A DNA stretch of 55,689 nucleotides, from positions 1 through 55,689 of the forward strand of contig JAGAIZ010000050.1 in the NCBI GenBank assembly GCA_017626325.1, in the 5' to 3' direction. The notes beneath the pieces were generated by a model. That model searched no databases and was not told the origin of the DNA. It was given only the letters and a program-made list of their open reading frames with translations. The DNA comes from Lachnospiraceae bacterium (lineage in GTDB: Bacteria; Bacillota; Clostridia; Lachnospirales; Lachnospiraceae). Of this stretch, positions 42,936 to 51,093 are shown in pieces. Both the position numbers and the translations under genes were made by a program. The first letter of the stretch is position 1; every line of letters begins with the position of its first letter.

Positions 42936-43064
42936 TGTATCAGCAGACTCAGGACACTTCGTGTCCTGAGTTCGCGTTGCTCGTCATAAGCCTTGCAAGG
43001 CATGCTTACATGCGAGCATGACGCATACCTTGCAAGGCTTATGACTCTGCTGATACGCGCAAAA
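42936..43064. repeat. Hairpin-core repeat, thrS leader copy
   Basis: Ends GTATCAGCAGA (42937-42947) and TCTGCTGATAC (43046-43056) are exact inverted repeats. Inside are CTCAGGACAC/GTGTCCTGAG, TTGCTCGTCATAA and a core hairpin from GCCTTGCAAGGC to CTTGCAAGGC. The ends and the first hairpin match the array at 16081-16403, but the core is different. It abuts the T-box terminator at 43061-43100: its conserved GCGCAAAA tail merges with the terminator T run. Confidence 0.85.
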
Positions 43065-43320
43065 AGTCCCCTGCACCGCCATTATGGCAGTGCAGAGGAC
43101 GTATCATCTACGCGGTTCCACCTCGCTTGCTCTGTGCGCCTGTGACGACTTACCAGAACCTCTCATTAGCTGTAACGTAAGCCAACGGACCGGATTGGGG
43201 CCATTCGGAGTTAGTTTTCAAATGCTTCCGGCCAAGGCGCTTTCAGCCTGCGACGCCTCTCTCTGCTGCGTTCCACATTTTACTCTTCTCGTCAACATGT
43301 TGTCTTATTTTTAATTCTTC
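43061..43320 (-). ncRNA. T-box riboswitch leader (threonyl-tRNA type)
   Basis: The minus strand carries the T-box motif AGGTGGAACCGCG (43123-43111), followed by a terminator: GTCCTCTGCACTGCC (43100-43086) pairs with GGCGGTGCAGGGGAC (43080-43066), then TTTTT (43065-43061). Upstream lies a long Stem I region with an ACT (Thr) triplet in a GAAAACTAACTCC context near the expected specifier loop. Uncharged tRNA-Thr would favour readthrough. A plausible promoter is ATGACA (43364-43359), 16 bases, TAAAAT (43342-43337). The next genes are the 84-residue protein and thrS. Confidence 0.88.
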
Positions 43321-43539
43321 ATTTTACTTCTTTATTATTTTACTCTATTCGTATTTTATGTCATGGATGTTCAAAAGTAAAGTTTTTTCTCAATTTTTCT
43401 TTCTAAAAATTTCAGCAGCGGCCTGCTGAATAATTCTTTCTCTTCTTCCGCGAAACCGCGAAGCAGGACGGAATCCGCCTCTTCCACCCCTTCTGTTCCA
43501 GACAGGATATAAGACCCGCTGCCGCTGTCCGCACACAAA

Positions 43540-43579
43540 AATCCTCTGCTGAAAGGAAGCATCCCTTCCGCAGAGGATT
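43540..43579 (-). terminator. Terminator of the SEC-C protein gene
   Basis: AATCCTCTGC (43540-43549) pairs with GCAGAGGATT (43570-43579), with TTTTTGTG following on the minus strand, eight bases after the stop of the gene at 43588. The gap 43365-43539 shows no well supported gene. Confidence 0.8.
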
Positions 43580-43587
43580 CTGACGTC

Positions 43588-44094
43588 TTATGCGTTCTTA
43601 CCGCAGCATTTCTTATATTTCTTGCCGCTGCCGCAGGGACAGGGGTCATTAGGATATACCTTCTTGTCCTTGTGAATCGTAGTAGACTCTTTCTGCTCCT
43701 TGTACAGTCTCTTTCTCGTCTCTTCGTCGTAGATGTCGTTCCACTCCTCCAGATTGTACAGCCAGTCCGCGCCTGCCGCTACCATGTTCTTATACAGCAG
43801 TTCTTTATCGAAGCCGAGGTTTACCTGCGTATCCTCTTCCATTTCCTCAATCGGATTCTGTGTTTTCAGGCTGTCGTTGATACCATCCAGAAAGCCCGTC
43901 ATCGTCATGATGTCGATGTTGAATTTCTCAGCCAGTTCCTTAACAGTTCCCTCTACGACCTCGTCAGGGTTCTTAAGAAGCTCCGCATACATTTCCTTTT
44001 CCTTTAAAAAGTATGCAGACCAAAGTCTCTGTAAGTCTCCCTTGTTAGCTGTCTCGGAATATGCCATATCACGCCACTGTTTTAATAATGCCAT
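43588..44094 (-). CDS. SEC-C motif protein
   Basis: 168 residues, mainly helical and acidic, ending in the zinc-binding SEC-C motif [21 protein letters not shown] (as in the SecA C-terminus, C-x-C-x8-CC). The middle (~20-130) is helical with an unknown fold that recurs in Firmicute SEC-C proteins. The motif may dock to SecB-like or ribosomal partners, but function is not established. The start at 44094 has GGTGG nine bases upstream; the frame is open to 44142. A terminator follows (43540-43579). Confidence 0.85.
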   Translation of the reverse strand: MALLKQWRDMAYSETANKGDLQRLWSAYFLKEKEMYAELLKNPDEVVEGTVKELAEKFNIDIMTMTGFLDGINDSLKTQNPIEEMEEDTQVNLGFDKELLYKNMVAAGADWLYNLEEWNDIYDEETRKRLYKEQKESTTIHKDKKVYPNDPCPCGSGKKYKKCCGKNA

Positions 44095-44234
44095 TTCTAA
44101 ATACCACCTTTTATCCTGTAATCTTGCGATATTCTGTCTCACATCATACTATCGCAGTCGATACCTAAGTATATAACACTTTCCGTAAAAAGTAAATTTT
44201 TTTTGAAAAAAACTGCCTGTTGGCCATTGTAAAT

Positions 44235-45758
44235 CTACCTTTGGGACAGATTCTTAATTCCCACCAACGAGCCGATCATCAGCACTACGCCGATTGACAG
44301 CGGAAGCACCGGATTCTGCGCAAAACCCGCTATAATGTAGGTCACGAAGGAAACCGCCGCAACTACCACCACATAAGGAAGCTGGGTGGACACATGGTTC
44401 AAATGATGGCACTGGGCGCCTGCAGACGCCATAATCGTCGTGTCAGAAATCGGCGAACAATGATCACCGCAGACAGCGCCCGCCATGCAGGCGGAAATGG
44501 AGATAATCATCATCGTCTCATTAGTACCAGAAAACGTATGTACCACAATCGGAATCAGAATACCGAAGGTTCCCCAGGATGTACCCGTCGCAAAAGCAAG
44601 GAGACACGCCACCACGAAGATAATCGCAGGCAGCAGACTCAGCAGGCTGTCAGACGCGCCGCCGATTAAGACCGCTACATATTCCTTCGCGCCCAGACTG
44701 TCTGTCATCGCTTTCAGCGTCCACGCGAAGGTCAGAATCATAATCGCGGGAACCATCGCCTTGAAGCCTTCCGGTACACATTCCATGGACTCCTTGAATT
44801 TCAAAGCGCCGGTTACCATATAGTACACAATGATAATAATCAGCGCGCTGAAGCTGCCAAGCATCAGGCCAACCGAGGCGTCACAGCCGGAGAAAGCCTC
44901 CACAAAGCCCGTACCCGTAAAGAAGCCGCCGGTATAAATCATGCCTACTACACAGCAGACAATCAGAACGATAATCGGAAGAATCAGATACATAACTTTA
45001 CCCTTTTCATCCTGCGTCTCGTCACCGCCTGCGCCGTAGGGACGCTCCGGCGTGGTGAACAAATCGCCCTTTAACGCATTCTCCTCATGCACCTTCATAG
45101 AGCCGAAATCACATTTTAACAGAACAATCGTAACCATCGCCACGATCGTCAGCAGCGCATAATAATTGTAGGGAATCGCGCGAATAAATACGCTGAAGCC
45201 ATCCTCCCCTTCCACAAATCCGGTCACTGCCGCCGCCCAGGAGGAAATCGGCGCAATGATGCAGACCGGCGCCGCTGTTGCGTCAATCAGATATGCCAGT
45301 TTCGCGCGGGATACCTGATGCTTGTCCGTCACGGGACGCATCACGCTTCCCACCGTCAGACAATTGAAATAATCGTCAATAAAAATCAGCACACCCAACA
45401 GGATCGTGGCCAGTTGCGCACCTGCTCTCGACTTGATATACTTAGTCGCCCATCTTCCGAATGCCGCGGAGCCGCCCGCCTTGTTCATCATACAGACCAG
45501 AATGCCGAGCACCACCAGAAATATCAGGATTCCCATATTATAGGGATCCGTAAGCACACCAACCAGACCATCCTGAAAAACGTGATTCATCGTCATCTCA
45601 AACCGGAAATCCGAATAGAACAGACCGCCGATGACGATACCAATAAACAAAGAACTGTAAACCTCCTTCGTGATAAGCGCCAGCACGATAGCCACGACCG
45701 GCGGAATGAGCGCCCAGAACGTAGCATACATCTGGGGCAAATACTGTGTTGTTTCCAT
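44235..45758 (-). CDS. nhaC: Na+/H+ antiporter, NhaC family
   Basis: A 507-residue membrane protein with 12 or so helices. ALIPPVVAIVLALITKEVYSSLFIGI at the start, GVLIFIDDYFNCLTVGSVMRPVTDKHQVS and GDHCSPISDTTIMAS near the end are typical of the NhaC family, exchanging external H+ for Na+ or, in relatives, for organic substrates. The two acidic DD residues of IDDYFN are likely functional. A promoter and a structured leader of ~240 bases lie upstream (45830-46033). Specific substrate (sodium, malate/lactate, others) is open, so the symbol is by family. Confidence 0.88.
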   Translation of the reverse strand: METTQYLPQMYATFWALIPPVVAIVLALITKEVYSSLFIGIVIGGLFYSDFRFEMTMNHVFQDGLVGVLTDPYNMGILIFLVVLGILVCMMNKAGGSAAFGRWATKYIKSRAGAQLATILLGVLIFIDDYFNCLTVGSVMRPVTDKHQVSRAKLAYLIDATAAPVCIIAPISSWAAAVTGFVEGEDGFSVFIRAIPYNYYALLTIVAMVTIVLLKCDFGSMKVHEENALKGDLFTTPERPYGAGGDETQDEKGKVMYLILPIIVLIVCCVVGMIYTGGFFTGTGFVEAFSGCDASVGLMLGSFSALIIIIVYYMVTGALKFKESMECVPEGFKAMVPAIMILTFAWTLKAMTDSLGAKEYVAVLIGGASDSLLSLLPAIIFVVACLLAFATGTSWGTFGILIPIVVHTFSGTNETMMIISISACMAGAVCGDHCSPISDTTIMASAGAQCHHLNHVSTQLPYVVVVAAVSFVTYIIAGFAQNPVLPLSIGVVLMIGSLVGIKNLSQR

Positions 45759-45829
45759 AATTCCATCCTTTCTCTGATTGTGTTTTGCATTTCCAGAAAA
45801 ATTTTCTGAAAACTGAAAAAAATGTATAT

Positions 45830-46033
45830 CCTCTCAAAAGATGGCCATAATACTAATAGTCAATGGACCCCCTCCTTTGATGATTACCAAAGAGAAATTA
45901 ATACTTATCCTCCCCTAAGGAAGCCTCTGGGACTGCAAAGGCGCAGTTTCAGGGGCTTCCGCTATGTTGAGAGGTCTTTTCAGGACTTTTGGCACATTTT
46001 TTAAATTATATCACTCTTTATTAAATTTAACAA
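45830..46033 (-). promoter_or_regulatory. Structured leader and promoter of the NhaC-type gene
   Basis: Promoter: TTGTTA (46033-46028), 17 bases, TATAAT (46010-46005). In the leader RNA, CCTCTCAA (45974-45967) can pair with TTGAGAGG (45837-45830), enclosing a multi-branch structure: a long hairpin GGAAGCC...GGCTTCC (45960-45919), a CTTTG/CAAAG hairpin, and a GGTCCAT/ATGGCC hairpin. Such closure with several arms is riboswitch-like, with TTTTTTT shortly after the closing stem. I do not recognise the class. The gap 45759-45829 is AT rich without other signals. Confidence 0.5.
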
Positions 46034-46139
46034 TTCTTTGTTTGCTATGTCGATTTTAAGCCCAATGTAGATTTTAATGCCGATTGGTTTTAATGTTAAT
46101 TGATTCTAATGCATTGATCCGATTAGGGAATACAACAGA

Positions 46140-47873
46140 TTACGATATCCCCCAATTCTGACTGATCGTTTGCAGCTTTACCATGCGGGGATAAATCTTG
46201 CCGGTGTTCATCAATTCCTCCGGCAATCCCTGCTCGGCAACGGAACCATCCGAAAGAACAACTACTTTATCCGCGCCGCTTACGGTACGCATACGGTGTG
46301 CGATCACGAGTACCGTCTTATCCTTTATCAGTCTTGACAGAGCGGCCTGTATTAAGGTCTCGTTTTCCACATCAAGGCTCGCCGTCGCTTCGTCCAGCAG
46401 AATAACAGGAGCATTTTTCAGGAAAGCGCGGGCAATGGAAATCCGCTGCCTTTCACCGCCGGAAAGTTCGCAGCCATTTTCACCTATCATACTGTTATAC
46501 CCATCCGGGAGTTTCCTTGCAAATTCCTCACAATTTGCCAGCCTTGCTGCCGCGATCACTTCTTCGTCCGTAGCATCCTTTCTGCCTATCCTGATATTTT
46601 CCATGATCGTGTTGTTAAACAGCGTCACATCCTGAAATACAATCGAGTACAGCGACAATAACTTTTCCGGCTCTACTTTCGATATATCCATGCCGCCAAC
46701 AGTAATTTTGCCGCTATTGATATCCCAAAACCGCGCGGCAAGACGTGATACGGTTGTTTTGCCGCCGCCGGACGGACCGACCAAAGCGGTAACCTGCCCT
46801 TGTTTTGCCGTGAAAGACACATCCCTCAATACGGTTTCCCCGGTATTGTAAGCAAAAGCCACATGATCAAATACAATATCATAGCCTTTATTTGTCAATG
46901 TATCGCTTCCTGTCTGAATCGGATGGTCAAGGATCTCATTCATGCGGTTTATGTTCGTTCTGGTAGAAATGATCGCGGCAAGATTTTGCAGCGCTCCTTC
47001 AAGGGGAGCATACAGCCTGGACGCAACAAGCAGAAACATGAAAAACAATGGAATATCTATTTCACCGCGAATGAGCAGCGCAGAACCTGTCAGCGCAACC
47101 GTAGCAATCCCAAATTTCAAAATCAACGTTGAAGAAACAACGAAAAGAGCAGTCCCAAGTTCCGTAATAATATGCCTTTTTTCTACACGATCAATTTTCT
47201 GGTCAAGCCCCTTCAGATAATCCACTTCCGCGTTATTCGCTTTTAAGTCCTGTAAGCACTCGATACACTCCTGCACGCCGCTTTCAAGAGCAACCGTTGC
47301 TTCTACGGATTTTCGGTTGAAATATTCTTGTATGCGGGATGAAAAGAACGTGATCATAAACGCAATCGGTAAGACCCAGACAGCCGCAAGCGCCATACGC
47401 CAATCGTAAGCAAACAGGCAAAGCCCTATCAGCGTTGTGGAAATAAGGGAACCGGCCAGGGCAGGTACATAATGGGAAAAAGCGGTCTCCAATGTGGCGC
47501 AGTCGCCCATAATAGAATTGGTCAAATCGGCAAGGTCTTTCTTCCCGAAAAAGGACAGCGGAATTTTGCGAAGCTGTTCTGCTAAGGTGATACGTCTTAC
47601 TCCGCTTTCCACATAAGTCGCCAGATAGGTCGCGTTATATTGGAACCAGGTCGCAACAAATATGAAGCATAAACAAGCCAAAACTCCAATCACATAGAAA
47701 CCAATACGTTTCCCGGTTACGCCTCCGTTCATCATATCAAGAACAAGTGAATACAAAAGTCCGACAGGAAACATAAAGGATATATCCTGTACCACGCAGG
47801 CAATGCAGCCTTTGATCAAATCGACAGCGCCTTGTCTTGATAATGCAAATCGTCTTTGCAGTGTCTGAATCAT
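46140..47873 (-). CDS. ABC exporter subunit B (fused membrane/ATPase)
   Basis: 577 residues: six membrane helices (~1-320) and an ATPase domain (~335-570) with Walker A GPSGGGKTTVSRL, signature ELSGGERQRISIARAFL, and Walker B VILLDEATASLD with the catalytic Glu. This half-transporter arrangement is that of multidrug/lipid or peptide exporters (MsbA/BmrA type). Its ATG overlaps the preceding ABC gene stop by four bases (47870-47873), with GGAGGAAAG upstream, so they form a heterodimer. Substrate is unknown. Confidence 0.92.
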   Translation of the reverse strand: MIQTLQRRFALSRQGAVDLIKGCIACVVQDISFMFPVGLLYSLVLDMMNGGVTGKRIGFYVIGVLACLCFIFVATWFQYNATYLATYVESGVRRITLAEQLRKIPLSFFGKKDLADLTNSIMGDCATLETAFSHYVPALAGSLISTTLIGLCLFAYDWRMALAAVWVLPIAFMITFFSSRIQEYFNRKSVEATVALESGVQECIECLQDLKANNAEVDYLKGLDQKIDRVEKRHIITELGTALFVVSSTLILKFGIATVALTGSALLIRGEIDIPLFFMFLLVASRLYAPLEGALQNLAAIISTRTNINRMNEILDHPIQTGSDTLTNKGYDIVFDHVAFAYNTGETVLRDVSFTAKQGQVTALVGPSGGGKTTVSRLAARFWDINSGKITVGGMDISKVEPEKLLSLYSIVFQDVTLFNNTIMENIRIGRKDATDEEVIAAARLANCEEFARKLPDGYNSMIGENGCELSGGERQRISIARAFLKNAPVILLDEATASLDVENETLIQAALSRLIKDKTVLVIAHRMRTVSGADKVVVLSDGSVAEQGLPEELMNTGKIYPRMVKLQTISQNWGIS

Positions 47874-49660
47874 GCTCTTTCCTCCAATCCCTTATTTTCA
47901 TTCAGAATCTTCCATTCCGCCGCTTCTGAATAATTCTTCCACATACGTGTAAATATGCCGTTTTGCTTTATGAGCTCGCTATGTGTACCGCTTTCTGCGA
48001 TCTCGCCATCCTGCAGTACATAGATACAGTCTGCGTCTGTAATCGACGACAGCCTGTGTGCAATCATAATAACCGTTTTTCCCTTTGACAGAGCAGATAT
48101 AGCCTGCTGTACGCGCACCTCATTATCGGGATCCGCAAACGCGGTGGCTTCATCAAGGATCAAAACAGGCGCGTTCTTCAAAATCGCGCGGGCAATCGCT
48201 ATTCTCTGCTGTTCGCCGCCGGACAGGTACACGCCTTTTGTGCCGACCACCGTATCTATACCATTGGGTAATTTTTCGATAATATCCTGACACTGTGCGG
48301 CTTTCAGAGCATTGTTGATCTCTTCGCGCGCAGCATCAGGTTTTGCCATGCGCACATTTTCCAAAATGGACGCTTTGATCAAACGGCTATTCTGAAACAC
48401 AAAAGATACTTTGTTCATCAATATCTCTTTCGGAATGTCTCGTATGTCGATATTCCCTATCAGAATACGCCCCTTTTGCGGATCAAAAAATCTTGTGACA
48501 ATATTTGCAAGGGTCGTCTTGCCGCCGCCGGACGCCCCTACCAGCGCAATCGTCTGTCCCGGCTTAATCGACATAGATACATCATTCAGCGCGTTTTTCT
48601 CACCGTCATAGCTGTAACTAACATGCTCTAATATAATCGAATTATCAGAAGGTATATTATTTACTGCGCTTTCAGACAACGGTTTTTCATTCAGGACTTC
48701 ATCGATTCTGTTCATTGCATCGCCTACGATCATTGCGTCCTCGCTCATAAACATGATTTTGGTAAGCGTTGTGCCGATAACAGGCGTGATCACAATATAG
48801 AAAATAAGATTCAGCAGCAATTCCTTTGTTACGCCGCCTCTTGTAAAAAGAATACCTCCGGCAATCAGAAACGCGAATACGCCATTGATTGCCGTTGTAT
48901 AAAACATCATCGGCAGCCTTAATGCCTTGGTGTATGCAATGACCCATGTTTCATAATTGTCAATCGCGGCTTTGAAACGCTTGAATGAGAAAATTGTCTG
49001 TCCAAAGGTTTTTACTACGGGTACGCCCCTTACATATTCAACCGCTTCATTTGACATATCAGAAAGCGCATTCTGATATTCTTTCATTTTCCGTTCCATG
49101 TCCGCTCCCGTCATCTTCATCATGATCAGGAAGCCCAGGACAACAGGGACAAGACTTAATAATCCTAACCGCCAGTCAAAGGCAAGAAGCAAAAAGAGCA
49201 ATCCTACAGGCGTGGCGATCGCGCCTGCCTTATCCGGCAGCCTGTGTGCAAGATATGTTTCTGTGGCGGCGCTGGAAGTGTTTACGATTCTTCTCAGGTT
49301 CCCGCTTCCGTACTTCTCTGTTACGCCAAGCGGCAAGGCTGCAATATGACGCATAAGTTCCTTTCTGATATTGGCCGCAACCCGGAACGCGCTTATGTGC
49401 GAACACATCAGAGCAGCTATATAAACCACAATAGATATAACTGCAAACAATACGGCAGACCAGCCATAACGTGTGACATTACCCGCTTGTGCATAGTCCG
49501 GGGAAACTTCCAGTATGTCGTGAATGATACGCCATATATACCAAAAAGGCACAAGAGCTAACAGCGCGCTCATAACCGACAGTACCCACGAAAGACAGGT
49601 TAATATCCTATACCCTCCGGCATAACCCATCAATCTTGACAGATTAGACTGTTTTTTCAT
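47870..49660 (-). CDS. ABC exporter subunit A (fused membrane/ATPase)
   Basis: 596 residues: six membrane helices (~20-320) and ATPase domain with Walker A GASGGGKTTLANI, signature YLSGGEQQRIAIARAIL, and Walker B VLILDEATAFADPDNE. The start at 49660 has GGAGG nine bases upstream; the frame is open to 49726. First gene of the exporter pair. The TetR-family gene just upstream and two palindromes nearby suggest drug-responsive control. Both partners keep catalytic Glu, so both sites may hydrolyse ATP. Confidence 0.92.
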   Translation of the reverse strand: MKKQSNLSRLMGYAGGYRILTCLSWVLSVMSALLALVPFWYIWRIIHDILEVSPDYAQAGNVTRYGWSAVLFAVISIVVYIAALMCSHISAFRVAANIRKELMRHIAALPLGVTEKYGSGNLRRIVNTSSAATETYLAHRLPDKAGAIATPVGLLFLLLAFDWRLGLLSLVPVVLGFLIMMKMTGADMERKMKEYQNALSDMSNEAVEYVRGVPVVKTFGQTIFSFKRFKAAIDNYETWVIAYTKALRLPMMFYTTAINGVFAFLIAGGILFTRGGVTKELLLNLIFYIVITPVIGTTLTKIMFMSEDAMIVGDAMNRIDEVLNEKPLSESAVNNIPSDNSIILEHVSYSYDGEKNALNDVSMSIKPGQTIALVGASGGGKTTLANIVTRFFDPQKGRILIGNIDIRDIPKEILMNKVSFVFQNSRLIKASILENVRMAKPDAAREEINNALKAAQCQDIIEKLPNGIDTVVGTKGVYLSGGEQQRIAIARAILKNAPVLILDEATAFADPDNEVRVQQAISALSKGKTVIMIAHRLSSITDADCIYVLQDGEIAESGTHSELIKQNGIFTRMWKNYSEAAEWKILNENKGLEERA

Positions 49661-49745
49661 TGAATGAAACCTCCTTGAAATTTTTATGATATGAGGACCT
49701 GATATGCGCCCTCGAATATCCCTCATAGAATAAGTTCTTTTTATT

Positions 49746-49767
49746 TAAGTTAGTTATGGCTAACTTA
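49746..49767. promoter_or_regulatory. Palindrome before the ABC exporter genes
   Basis: TAAGTTAG (49746-49753) and CTAACTTA (49760-49767), six bases apart, lie between the TetR stop and the ABC start. The arms differ from the palindrome at 50416-50441, so it may bind the same TetR weakly or another regulator. Confidence 0.5.
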
Positions 49768-49785
49768 TGTGCAAAAATTATAAGG

Positions 49786-50403
49786 CTATTGCCCCATAAT
49801 TTTCATCCATCCGGCAGTGTAAAAGGCTCTCATTTCCTGCAGATAATATTCCGCTTCCTCAAGCGGCATTTCATGTATGATCAGTTCAAAAAAGGTATTA
49901 AACATTCCTGTAATCAGAATATGTTCCAGGCGTTCGTCAATAGGCGGCGACGGCCTGCCTAACTGTTCCAGAACCACTAAATAATCATGTGTGCCTTTCG
50001 TTTCAATTTCCACCATTTCATCAATCAGTTTTGAGAATCGCGTTCCCTCTGAATGGCAGAGAATGAGCTTAAATTCCTTCAAATACTCATAGGCATACAA
50101 AAGCATATCATACATACACTCGCCAGAGGTGGCAGCCATGTTATCCGGCTGTTCCTCCGGCGGCAATTCAGCAAAATCTTTCTGTGCCCTGCAGAAGCGG
50201 TTCAGAAAATAGTCATACTGTTCTCCAACCAATGCTTCAAATAAATCTTCTTTGCTGTCATAGTAGCCATAGAACGCACCTGTCGTCACGCCCGCTGTTT
50301 TGACAATGTTCCGCAAGGAAGCAGATTTGAACCCTTTTTCAAGAAATTCCTTCATGGCGGCCGAATGAATCAACTCCAAAGTTGTCTGTTCGTCTTTGCT
50401 CAT
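49786..50403 (-). CDS. TetR-family transcriptional repressor
   Basis: 205 residues. The N-terminal helix-turn-helix (~8-55) with EFLEKGFKSASLRNIVKTAG and FYGYYDSKEDLFEAL is typical of TetR. The rest is helical and would bind a ligand. The gene is followed by the two ABC exporter genes on the same strand (126 bases from its stop to subunit A). A 26-base perfect palindrome stands 12 bases upstream of its start, suggesting autoregulation. Ligand unknown, probably a toxic compound or bile/antimicrobial type substrate of the exporter. Confidence 0.93.
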   Translation of the reverse strand: MSKDEQTTLELIHSAAMKEFLEKGFKSASLRNIVKTAGVTTGAFYGYYDSKEDLFEALVGEQYDYFLNRFCRAQKDFAELPPEEQPDNMAATSGECMYDMLLYAYEYLKEFKLILCHSEGTRFSKLIDEMVEIETKGTHDYLVVLEQLGRPSPPIDERLEHILITGMFNTFFELIIHEMPLEEAEYYLQEMRAFYTAGWMKIMGQ

Positions 50404-50415
50404 CTTCCGTCTCCC

Positions 50416-50441
50416 ATAACAGTGTTATATAACACTGTTAT
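50416..50441. promoter_or_regulatory. 26-base perfect palindrome, TetR operator candidate
   Basis: ATAACAGTGTTAT (50416-50428) joined directly to its complement ATAACACTGTTAT (50429-50441). It is centred 25 bases before the TetR start, beside TATAAA on the minus strand, fitting autorepression. Confidence 0.85.
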
Positions 50442-50498
50442 ATTTTATAACTAAAATACCCTCTCTGTCAAGGGAAAATATAGCAGCAGTATCCGCCC

Positions 50499-51029
50499 TC
50501 ATTTAGCTTGTTTATGTCTGCTGCATTTATTCACAATGCGGTAGCCGATGTAACCCGATAGAACGCCTGCCGCAATGCCGCCAAGAATATCCGTCGGATA
50601 ATGTACATACAGATACAGCCTCGAAAAAGCCAGCACTGCCGCAAGCACAAACGCTGCCATACATAATTTCCTGCTGCCGGCGTAGTAAAGCGCCACTGCC
50701 GACGCAAAGGAAGCAGCCGTATGCCCTGACGGGAAGGAAAAATCCTTCTGCCTGTCAATCAAAAGCTGCACGGATGTATTGACGTCATATGGCCGTACGC
50801 GCGCAAACAGATTCTTGAGTATACCGTTGCACAGGACAACATCCACAAGCAGCGCCGCCGTCAGTATGATTCCGCTCCTCCTTGTTTTGGGTATGATTAA
50901 CAGAATCACCGCAAGTATAATCCAAACAATCCCCGCATCTCCCAGTCTGGTAATGTGGGACATGAACGCATCCCCTGCCGGAGTGCGGAGTGTCTGTATG
51001 AAATCCAACATTCTAATCTCAATTCCCAT
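50499..51029 (-). CDS. PAP2-family membrane phosphatase
   Basis: 176 residues with five or six helices. The three acid phosphatase motifs are complete: KNLFARVRP, FPSGHTAA with the catalytic His, and SRLYLYVHYPTDILGG with the second His. Such enzymes dephosphorylate lipid phosphates, among them undecaprenyl pyrophosphate (BcrC/PgpB-like), on the outer membrane face. Two ATG choices exist (51029 and seven codons on); AAGGGG lies upstream of the first. It is 64 bases beyond the beta-mannosidase gene, likely unrelated in function. Confidence 0.92.
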   Translation of the reverse strand: MGIEIRMLDFIQTLRTPAGDAFMSHITRLGDAGIVWIILAVILLIIPKTRRSGIILTAALLVDVVLCNGILKNLFARVRPYDVNTSVQLLIDRQKDFSFPSGHTAASFASAVALYYAGSRKLCMAAFVLAAVLAFSRLYLYVHYPTDILGGIAAGVLSGYIGYRIVNKCSRHKQAK

Positions 51030-51093
51030 TGTGTATCGTTCCCCTTGTTGTGTGCTGTTCTCCTGATTGTGTACGGTCCCCCCTCGTACGTGA

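Noticed and set aside
43371-43649. Open frame of 92 codons on the minus strand after the SEC-C gene
   Set aside because: It overlaps the SEC-C gene and runs through that gene's terminator; its only internal start has no normal ribosome site. The C-terminal half looks protein-like, but support is too weak.
45834-45863. Nine-codon leader peptide (TTG start, after GGAGG) before NhaC gene
   Set aside because: TTG start and short length make it weak, and the same bases take part in the predicted leader structure.
45830-45974. Lysine riboswitch before the NhaC gene
   Set aside because: A multi-branch closure is present but the lysine-box conserved stretches could not be found.
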